DNA from: Gammaproteobacteria bacterium
Lineage (GTDB): Bacteria; Pseudomonadota; Gammaproteobacteria; UBA9214
Direction of reading: 5' to 3'
Length of the DNA stretch: 21,211 bases
Assembly (NCBI GenBank): GCA_030632175.1
Contig: DAOVVG010000012.1
Span: forward strand, 1 to 21,211
In this document: in pieces, positions 7,846 through 13,847 of the stretch
Position numbering within the stretch: the first letter of the stretch is position 1
Layout: each line of letters starts with the position of its first letter
Made by a program: the position numbers and the translations under genes
Notes under the pieces: generated by a model
What the model was told of the DNA's origin: nothing
Databases searched by the model: none
Seen by the model: the letters and a program-made list of their open reading frames with translations, nothing else

Positions 7846-8247
7846 ATGTACCGAATCACCTGTTCTGTTTTACTGGCCCTTTCACTGTTGGGCTGTGCTG
7901 CAGTTGATGACAGCAAAAAAAATATCACCTATGACAAGGCCCTGTGGAAATACGAAACAGCCATACGCTGGGTTGATTTCGGCACTGCCAACAGCCTCAG
8001 GAGACTCGAGGACCCTGCTGCATACTCGCCGGACCTGGAAACACTGCAACACATCAAGGTGACCTCCTATAATGTTATGAACAAAACCCTTTCCGAGGAT
8101 CACGCAGAGGTGAAACTCGCCGTCCAGATTGTTTACTACAATGACGCGAACATGAAACTTTCCACGATCATCGATAACCAGGTCTGGAAATATGACCCCG
8201 AGATAAAAGACTGGTACATCAGCACCCCGCTGCCACCTTTCAAGTAG
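7846..8247 (+). CDS. small outer-membrane-type lipoprotein, unknown function
   Basis: A 133-residue protein. Its N-terminus is a lipoprotein signal: a hydrophobic run ending in the lipobox LLGC with lipidated Cys17. Ala at +2 argues for outer-membrane sorting rather than inner-membrane retention. The mature part resembles a small alpha/beta fold with alternating strands (AEVKLAVQIVYYND, TIIDNQVWKYDPEIKDWYIS) and ends in a proline-rich tail, TPLPPFK. I do not recognise a named family. It has a clear start with GGAG 6 bases upstream. djlA follows 93 bases downstream on the same strand; a shared transcript is possible but not shown. Confidence 0.85.
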   Translation: MYRITCSVLLALSLLGCAAVDDSKKNITYDKALWKYETAIRWVDFGTANSLRRLEDPAAYSPDLETLQHIKVTSYNVMNKTLSEDHAEVKLAVQIVYYNDANMKLSTIIDNQVWKYDPEIKDWYISTPLPPFK

Positions 8248-8340
8248 TCTTGCAATCCAGACGCAGAACACCTGACACAGCTGCACGACATTTCCTATGA
8301 TCAAGCACCCTGACACCGATACAGCCCGGAGTTATCACTA

Positions 8341-9126
8341 ATGCCCTGGTGGGGAACATTACTTGGCGGCACCCTCGGATACATGTTCGGCGGCCCGCTG
8401 GGCGCACTGCTGGGTGCGGCGCTTGGCCGCAACTTCGATCGCGGCATCAAGCTCACTGATGAACAGGGTGCTTTTGGCACCGGCCAACAGGAGCGCGTGC
8501 AGGCAGCTTTCTTTACCACCACGTTCTCGGTCATGGGCCATATCGCCAAGGCCGATGGCAAGGTCACGCCCGAGGAAATCTCGGCCACCGAGTCCATCAT
8601 GGGGCGCATGCAGCTGAATGCACTGCAGCGCAAGGCTGCCATAAAACTTTTCAACGAGGGCAAAAAGGACGGCTTCCCCCTGCATGATGTCCTGCAGCAG
8701 TTCCGGCAGGAATGCATGCGCCGACGCAACCTGGTGCAGATGTTCCTCGAGATACAAATAGCAACAGCCATGGCCGATGGCCATCTGCATACCAGTGAAA
8801 AACGCATTTTGTATACCATCGGCGAACAGCTGGGATTTGATCATGCGGAAATTGAGCATCTGTTCAGCTTTTCCGGCGGCGGCCCGTCATCCGGCGGCAC
8901 CCGGCGAGCACCGTTATCAAACGCCTACCAGATACTCGGCATCGAGAAAACGGCCAGCGATGCAGAGGTGAAAAAGGCCTACCGTCGCCTGATGAGCCAG
9001 CATCATCCGGACAAACTGATTGCGAAGGGGCTGCCTGAAGAAATGATCAAGCTGGCCACCGAAAAAACCCAGCAAATAAAGGCTGCCTACGAGCAAATAA
9101 CCGCAAGCCGGCGCCATCAGCACTAG
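8341..9126 (+). CDS. djlA: DjlA-type membrane co-chaperone (TerB + J domain)
   Basis: A membrane-anchored DnaJ-like partner that stimulates DnaK. The 261 residues fit the roughly 270 of E. coli DjlA. The glycine-rich N-terminal membrane segment (about 4-28, PWWGTLLGGTLGYMFGGPLG) is typical of this protein. It is followed by a TerB-like helical domain (about 55-165, TTTFSVMGHIAKADGKVTPEEI), a short glycine/serine linker (SGGGPSSGG) and a C-terminal J domain (about 196-258) with HPD at 222-224. The placement of the J domain at the C-terminus separates DjlA from DnaJ. Ribosome site GGAG is at 8328-8331. The hydrolase gene follows after 23 bases and is probably cotranscribed. In E. coli DjlA is linked to envelope signalling. 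Confidence 0.94.
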   Translation: MPWWGTLLGGTLGYMFGGPLGALLGAALGRNFDRGIKLTDEQGAFGTGQQERVQAAFFTTTFSVMGHIAKADGKVTPEEISATESIMGRMQLNALQRKAAIKLFNEGKKDGFPLHDVLQQFRQECMRRRNLVQMFLEIQIATAMADGHLHTSEKRILYTIGEQLGFDHAEIEHLFSFSGGGPSSGGTRRAPLSNAYQILGIEKTASDAEVKKAYRRLMSQHHPDKLIAKGLPEEMIKLATEKTQQIKAAYEQITASRRHQH

Positions 9127-9149
9127 TACATCACGAGAGGAAAATTACC

Positions 9150-10097
9150 ATGAAATATCTGACACAGCTGTTTTTATCACTGTTTCTTCTGGGCGGACTG
9201 ACAGCGTCATTATCAGCCGCCGTACAGGACCAGCCTTTCGAAAAAGTGGCGGAAAATATATGGGTCATTCACGGTCCACTGGAAATGCCGAACGTCGACA
9301 ACCAGGGGTTTATGAACAACCCCGGCGTGGTTTTAACCAGCGAGGGTGCCGTCATCATCGATCCGGGCTCCAGCCTGCAGTCTGGCGAGATGGTACTGAG
9401 GATGCTGAAAGACGTCACCGACAAACCGGTGGTTGCGGTGTTTAACACCCATATTCACGGCGACCACTGGCTGGGCAACCAGGCCATAAAGGCCGTCTGG
9501 CCGGATGCGCCTGTTTACGGCCACACCGAGATGCTCGCCATGATAAAAGACGGTGCCGGCGATACCTGGGTTGAACTGATGGACAAGCTCACAGAAGGCG
9601 CTACCAAAGGCACCAGGGTTGTTGGCCCGGATCACGCACTCAACCACGGCGACACCATCAAGGTCGGCAACAAGACCTTCCGCATACATCACTATGGCCA
9701 GGCGCACACCCGGACAGATCTGATGATTGAAGTGGTCGAGGATGGCGTTATTTTTCTGGGAGACAATGTCACCACCAACCGCATCCCGCGAATGGTGGAC
9801 GGCAACTTCACTGGCAACATCAACAGTGTTGACCGCATTCTGGAAATTAATGCAGCCACCTGGGTACCGGGACACGGCAAGACCGGTGATGTAGCAATAG
9901 TGAAGGTCTTCCGGGGTTACCTGACAGCCGTATACGCATCAGCCAAGCAGGCCTTTGATGCGGACATGGACAGCAGCGATGTTAAACCGATTGCACTCAA
10001 GGCCACGGTGGCATACAAGGACTGGGCATTGTATGACGAGGAAATCGGCCCGCAGGGCGCACAGGCCTATATGGAAGTAGAAGCTGCCGAGTTCTGA
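9150..10097 (+). CDS. exported metallo-beta-lactamase-fold hydrolase
   Basis: A 315-residue protein with an N-terminal signal peptide (cleavage likely after Ala24, LSAA), so periplasmic. The binuclear metal site is complete: HIHGDH (His101, His103, Asp105, His106), His186 in GQAHTRTD, Asp205 in FLGDNV and His242 in VPGHG. The shape is like the SoxH and quinoprotein-associated group of MBL hydrolases rather than true beta-lactamases or glyoxalases; the substrate cannot be read. A good ribosome site (GAGAGGA, from 9135) precedes the ATG. It lies 23 bases after djlA, and its stop codon is inside the hairpin shared with the convergent subtilase gene. Confidence 0.88.
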   Translation: MKYLTQLFLSLFLLGGLTASLSAAVQDQPFEKVAENIWVIHGPLEMPNVDNQGFMNNPGVVLTSEGAVIIDPGSSLQSGEMVLRMLKDVTDKPVVAVFNTHIHGDHWLGNQAIKAVWPDAPVYGHTEMLAMIKDGAGDTWVELMDKLTEGATKGTRVVGPDHALNHGDTIKVGNKTFRIHHYGQAHTRTDLMIEVVEDGVIFLGDNVTTNRIPRMVDGNFTGNINSVDRILEINAATWVPGHGKTGDVAIVKVFRGYLTAVYASAKQAFDADMDSSDVKPIALKATVAYKDWALYDEEIGPQGAQAYMEVEAAEF

Positions 10098-10119
10098 TGG
10101 CCACAAGCCGCCATCAGAA
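10092..10119. terminator. perfect 10-bp inverted repeat joining two convergent stop codons
   Basis: TTCTGATGGC (10092-10101) pairs perfectly with GCCATCAGAA (10110-10119) around an 8-base loop. The TGA of the hydrolase gene (10095-10097) pairs exactly with the TCA that encodes the subtilase TGA on the other strand (10114-10116). It probably acts as a bidirectional transcription stop or mRNA end-protector. There is no long T-run on either side, so the classical intrinsic type is not certain. Confidence 0.55.
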
Positions 10120-12285
10120 GCTCATCACCCCGGTTGCCTTGCCGGTAATCAACAGCAGGTCAGCAACATTGAAGTCATCATCCGGCATGGATGACGGCTG
10201 ACCGCTGACCAGGGGTGCCACGTTGCCGCGAGCTAACTGGGGACTATCCAGCGTCAGCGTGCCAAGTGCTGCACGGGTTGCCAGTAACACGTCTGCTGCA
10301 TTGACGGCCCCGTCATTATTAATATCACCCCAGACAAATGTACTGTCTGCATCCAGCGGATCTGTACCAGCCAGTGACTCGGCACCATCAATGATGCCAT
10401 CGCTATCTGTGTCAGCATTCAGCGGATCAGTATCCAGGCCAGCACTGTAAACACTATTATCACCGTCCCAGGCTACTTCCTGATAGTCCGTCAGACTATC
10501 GCCATCTGAATCGCTGCTCAACGGATTGGTTCCCACCGTCGCCTCCAGTGTATCCGAGAGGCCGTCACTGTCACTGTCAAGGCCGTTAAGGTCCGGCAGG
10601 TTTTCCGGAATTACCATTCGCAGACGCCCGAAGCCGGTGTACTGGTCATATCCAACCAGATTGTCGCCCACCCCTTCCGGGTCCAGAATATCGACAGCAT
10701 TTGAGCGGATAATCTCTCGTAACTGACCCAGGGTTGCACCGGGATGTCGCGACAACAATAGGCCAACGTATCCTGAAACCAGTGGCGCAGCAAAAGAAGT
10801 TCCCTGAGTAACGTTCTCATAAGCATCCAGCCCGGGCCTGGTCTCAAAGTCACCGAACAGGTAACTGTACTGCGCTTCGAAAACACTGTAGACATAGCCG
10901 CTCCAGATAGCTTCGCCCGGCGCCACCACATCAACCACATCATCTATCCGGCCATTGCCGTCATCGTCCACGCCGTTATCCGGTATTTCCGTGACCGGCG
11001 CATAGCTTGAAAATGCAGAACGCTGGTCCAGCCAGTTGCTGGCACCAACAGCCAGAGTACTAATCATGGCCGCCGGAAAATGCACTGCCTCGGTGTAACT
11101 ATTGCCTGATGATGCCACCACAATAACACCCTGACTTGTAGCGTAATCAATGGCGTCTGTAATTATCGCAACCTCGGTGACCCCGGTCGCATCCAGGGTA
11201 TCCAGATCAAAACCCCAGCTGAGATTCATAACATCTGCGCCCATATCAGTCGCGTAGTAAATCGCCGAGGCCGCATCTGAACCGAACCCCTGACCCTCTG
11301 CGTTCACCATGCGTACTGGCATAATCTTGCAGCCCCAGCAGACACCCGCCATACCTTCGTATTCGTAATCGATAGGCAATTCCACTGCCAAATTATCAGT
11401 CATGGCCGCTGCCAGAGCCGCAACAGCAGTACCATGAAATACACCAAGATCCGGCAAACCGTCACCGTCATTATCAACACCGTCACCCACTGACGGATCA
11501 CCAATGAAAACAGAAATATCAACCTCCGGGTCCCAGATACCCATGGGTATGTCCGGATCACCATCCTCGGAGGACGGGTTATCCGTCAGGGGGTCACCCA
11601 CATTATCGCCAACAAAATCAGCCCCGTGGTAATCGTCAACCAGACCATTGCTGTCGTTATCAATACCGTCAGCATCAATCTCACCCGGATTGACCCAGAT
11701 TTGGCCAATCAAGTCATCGTGATCAAGATCAACACCGCTGTCGAGTACCGCAATGACCACAGAGGTACTGCCTGTGGTTTCATTCCACGCACCTTCGGCC
11801 TCTGCCTTGAACAAGCCCCACTGATCAACAACATCCAGCTCCACACAACCTTCATCAAGACCCGGAATGCATTTGGTGGACGGGTCATCGTCATCCCTGT
11901 ACAGCGGATCACGTGGAGGAATCTGATCGAGCCGCACAACAGGATCAACTGTTGCCAGTATGACGTCAGGGAAGTGACGGGCTCTGGCGGCTGCGGCCCG
12001 GGGATTGGCCTGTGCCGGAATGGACAAGGTGTACCAGTTTGAACCGTAGACGCGACCGTGCTTGTGCAGGCCGTGTTTTTTCGCATGTGACATAAATGCC
12101 GGAACATCTGCTGCGGCATCCAGCTTTACAAGAATATGGCGGGGAGCAATGCGTACAGCCGCGGCCGAGCCCGAAGGAGCGGTCCTGGCCTGGCCCGCAT
12201 GGGCAGGCCTTGCTGCCATTGACTGGGTTGCAGGGACGAGCAGCGCTGTGAAAACCAGCAGCAGATACAGCAGCTTTCTGTTCAT
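10114..12285 (-). CDS. secreted subtilisin-like serine protease with Ca-binding repeats and dockerin-like tail
   Basis: A 723-residue exported endopeptidase of the S8 family. Order: signal peptide (1-24), I9-like propeptide region (about 48-115), then the catalytic domain with Asp182 (AVLDSGVDLDHDDL), His284 (FHGTAVAALAAA), oxyanion Asn395 (ASSGNS) and Ser497 (GTSFAAPLVSG). Acidic inserts of calcium-loop type interrupt it (DADGIDNDSNGLVDD at 204-218, GDGVDNDGDGLPD at 267-279, NGVDDDGNGRIDD at 437-449). Cysteines occur as CIPGLDEGC and CWGC, possible disulfides. The C-terminus holds thrombospondin-3-like repeats (about 570-648) and a dockerin-like pair of calcium loops (GDINNDGAVNAADVLLATRAALG at 653-675, DDDFNVADLLLITGKATG at 702-719). 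It is probably a nutrient-scavenging or cell-surface protease. Divergent from srkA. Confidence 0.93.
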   Translation of the reverse strand: MNRKLLYLLLVFTALLVPATQSMAARPAHAGQARTAPSGSAAAVRIAPRHILVKLDAAADVPAFMSHAKKHGLHKHGRVYGSNWYTLSIPAQANPRAAAARARHFPDVILATVDPVVRLDQIPPRDPLYRDDDDPSTKCIPGLDEGCVELDVVDQWGLFKAEAEGAWNETTGSTSVVIAVLDSGVDLDHDDLIGQIWVNPGEIDADGIDNDSNGLVDDYHGADFVGDNVGDPLTDNPSSEDGDPDIPMGIWDPEVDISVFIGDPSVGDGVDNDGDGLPDLGVFHGTAVAALAAAMTDNLAVELPIDYEYEGMAGVCWGCKIMPVRMVNAEGQGFGSDAASAIYYATDMGADVMNLSWGFDLDTLDATGVTEVAIITDAIDYATSQGVIVVASSGNSYTEAVHFPAAMISTLAVGASNWLDQRSAFSSYAPVTEIPDNGVDDDGNGRIDDVVDVVAPGEAIWSGYVYSVFEAQYSYLFGDFETRPGLDAYENVTQGTSFAAPLVSGYVGLLLSRHPGATLGQLREIIRSNAVDILDPEGVGDNLVGYDQYTGFGRLRMVIPENLPDLNGLDSDSDGLSDTLEATVGTNPLSSDSDGDSLTDYQEVAWDGDNSVYSAGLDTDPLNADTDSDGIIDGAESLAGTDPLDADSTFVWGDINNDGAVNAADVLLATRAALGTLTLDSPQLARGNVAPLVSGQPSSMPDDDFNVADLLLITGKATGVMSF

Positions 12286-12317
12286 TGAGTCCCGCCCATA
12301 ATCACGGTATTTCTCTG

Positions 12318-12345
12318 ATTAACGTATTATCGGCTGATTTGTCAA
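12318..12345 (-). promoter_or_regulatory. likely promoter of the subtilase gene
   Basis: On the minus strand a perfect TTGACA (12340-12345) is followed after 16 bases by GTTAAT (12318-12323, 4 of 6 to consensus), about 33 bases before the subtilase ATG. The gap is strikingly AT-rich compared with its surroundings. The -35 box is one arm of a small inverted repeat, GTCAA-TTAT-TTGAC (12341-12354). The ribosome site is weak (GCGGGA). Confidence 0.5.
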
Positions 12346-12349
12346 TTAT

Positions 12350-12378
12350 TTGACTTATTGCGCCTATTTAAATAACAA
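12350..12378 (+). promoter_or_regulatory. possible promoter of srkA
   Basis: TTGACT (12350-12355) matches the -35 consensus at 5 of 6 positions. The hexamer 17 bases on, TAACAA (12373-12378), matches only 3 of 6, so support is weak. It would lie back to back with the subtilase promoter, the two -35 boxes being arms of one inverted repeat. The rest of the 191-base gap is AT-rich with no further signal that I can defend. Confidence 0.3.
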
Positions 12379-12476
12379 GATTCAAAATAATAAAAAGAAT
12401 TAGGGACATAACAGCTTTTTCCCTACACTAGAGACCCCGGCGACCAGACATTCAGCCGCCATTATCTTATTCGGAC

Positions 12477-13472
12477 ATGAGCACCCCCGCAGATCCAGCC
12501 CCGACCGACTATGCCGGCCTGACACCCGATACCCTGCTGGATGCTGTCGAACAATGTGGCTATCAGAGTGATGGCCGCTTTATCGCACTCAACAGTTACG
12601 AAAACCGCGTCTACCAGGTCGGCATCGAGGATGACGTTCCGGTCATCGCAAAATTCTATCGCCCCTGTCGCTGGTCAGATGAAGCCATTGCGGAAGAGCA
12701 CAGCTTTGCCATGGAACTGGCCGAACAGGAAATACCCGTCGTCGCTCCGCTGCTCATCAATGCATGCACACTGCACAACCACAAGGGCTACCGCTTTGCA
12801 CTCTACCGCCGCCACGGCGGACATTGGCCGGAACTGGGCACGCAGAATGACCGTGAGTGGATGGGCCGGTTTATCGCACGCATACATGCGGTTGGCGCAA
12901 CCCGCTCTTTCGAACAACGGCCACAACTGGACATCAACAGCTTTGGTCACACCTCTGTGCGCTTTCTGCTGGAACAGGGGTTCATACCGGCACACATTGA
13001 AACCGCATATAGCACATTGACTGCTGACCTGTTGCAACAGATCAGCACAGCATATAACAATGCGGGAGACGTCAAGAACATACGTCTGCATGGCGATTGT
13101 CATCCGGGCAATATCCTGTGGACAGACGATGGCCCGCATTTTGTCGACCTGGATGACTGCAGAACCGGACCGGCGATACAGGATATCTGGATGCTGATCT
13201 CGGGTGACCGGTATGAGATGCAAACACAGCTCATTGACATCATCGAAGGTTATTTACAGTTCCATGATTTTGATCACCGCGAGCTGCAGCTGATAGAACC
13301 GTTGCGCACCTTGCGGATTCTGCACTACGCCGCCTGGCTGGCGCGGCGCTGGGAAGACCCGGCTTTTCCCAGAGCCTTCCCGTGGTTCAATACCGCGCGC
13401 TACTGGGAAGAACACATACTGACATTGAGAGAACAGGCCAGCCTGCTGAATGAACCGGCGCTTGTCATTTAA
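12477..13472 (+). CDS. srkA: stress response serine/threonine kinase SrkA (YihE)
   Basis: A 331-residue aminoglycoside-phosphotransferase-fold protein kinase, close to the 328 of E. coli SrkA, which protects cells under envelope and DNA stress. Visible are the early family motif ALNSYENRVYQVG (37-49), candidate ATP-site lysine 59 (VIAKFYRP), the catalytic loop LHGDCHPGNILW (204-215, Asp207, Asn212), and FVDLDDCRTGPAIQDIWML (222-240), whose acidic residues hold the metal. The last two motifs are almost diagnostic. It differs from choline or aminoglycoside kinases by that second motif. In E. coli the gene precedes dsbA; here a DUF1304 gene follows after 21 bases, so the context differs. Confidence 0.95.
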   Translation: MSTPADPAPTDYAGLTPDTLLDAVEQCGYQSDGRFIALNSYENRVYQVGIEDDVPVIAKFYRPCRWSDEAIAEEHSFAMELAEQEIPVVAPLLINACTLHNHKGYRFALYRRHGGHWPELGTQNDREWMGRFIARIHAVGATRSFEQRPQLDINSFGHTSVRFLLEQGFIPAHIETAYSTLTADLLQQISTAYNNAGDVKNIRLHGDCHPGNILWTDDGPHFVDLDDCRTGPAIQDIWMLISGDRYEMQTQLIDIIEGYLQFHDFDHRELQLIEPLRTLRILHYAAWLARRWEDPAFPRAFPWFNTARYWEEHILTLREQASLLNEPALVI

Positions 13473-13493
13473 CGAAACAGGGAGAATTATCCA

Positions 13494-13847
13494 GTGGCCA
13501 CCAGTCTCGCGATTGCATTTGTTGCCGCCCTCCACCTGCTATTCATGGTGCTGGAAATGTTTTTCTGGAGAAAGCCGCTCGGGAGACGCATCTTCGGACT
13601 GAATAGCGAACTGGCCGGGCAGACTGCCGCACTGGCAGCCAACCAGGGTCTATACAACGGTTTTCTTGCCGCCGGCCTGATATGGAGCCTGACATCCCCC
13701 CCGAACGCAACGGCGATCAGTGTATTTTTTCTGACCTGCGTGATCGTGGCCGGGGTGTTTGGCGCAATAACTGCGAAACGTTCCATCCTGTTTATTCAGG
13801 CATTGCCAGGGGCAGTCGCCCTGGCAATAGTGCTGGTGTCAGGCTAA
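13494..13847 (+). CDS. DUF1304 family membrane protein
   Basis: A 117-residue integral inner-membrane protein with four predicted hydrophobic spans (about 5-20, 44-66, 72-92, 96-116). The patterns HLLFMVLEMFFWRKPLGRRIFGL near the N-terminus and ANQGLYNGFLAAGLIW in the middle are typical of DUF1304, whose function is unknown. The start is GTG with a strong GGGAG about 9 bases upstream. It lies 21 bases after srkA and is probably cotranscribed. Its final 9 bases overlap the end of the convergent GGDEF/EAL gene, so each stop codon lies within the other gene. Confidence 0.88.
   Translation: MATSLAIAFVAALHLLFMVLEMFFWRKPLGRRIFGLNSELAGQTAALAANQGLYNGFLAAGLIWSLTSPPNATAISVFFLTCVIVAGVFGAITAKRSILFIQALPGAVALAIVLVSG
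13802..13828. terminator. perfect 10-bp inverted repeat at a convergent gene junction
   Basis: ATTGCCAGGG (13802-13811) pairs perfectly with CCCTGGCAAT (13819-13828) around a 7-base loop. It lies inside the last codons of the DUF1304 gene, 11 bases before the end of the convergent cyclic-di-GMP gene. No T-run follows on either strand. A bidirectional stop or RNA-end hairpin is the simplest reading. Confidence 0.45.

Noticed and set aside
9333..9875. A 180-codon open frame on the minus strand
   Set aside because: It is antisense to the metallohydrolase gene, which has a complete metal site, signal peptide and ribosome site.
12341..12354. FNR/CRP-type site in the subtilase/srkA gap
   Set aside because: An FNR box reads TTGAT-N4-ATCAA; here the half-sites face the other way (GTCAA-N4-TTGAC), so it does not fit.
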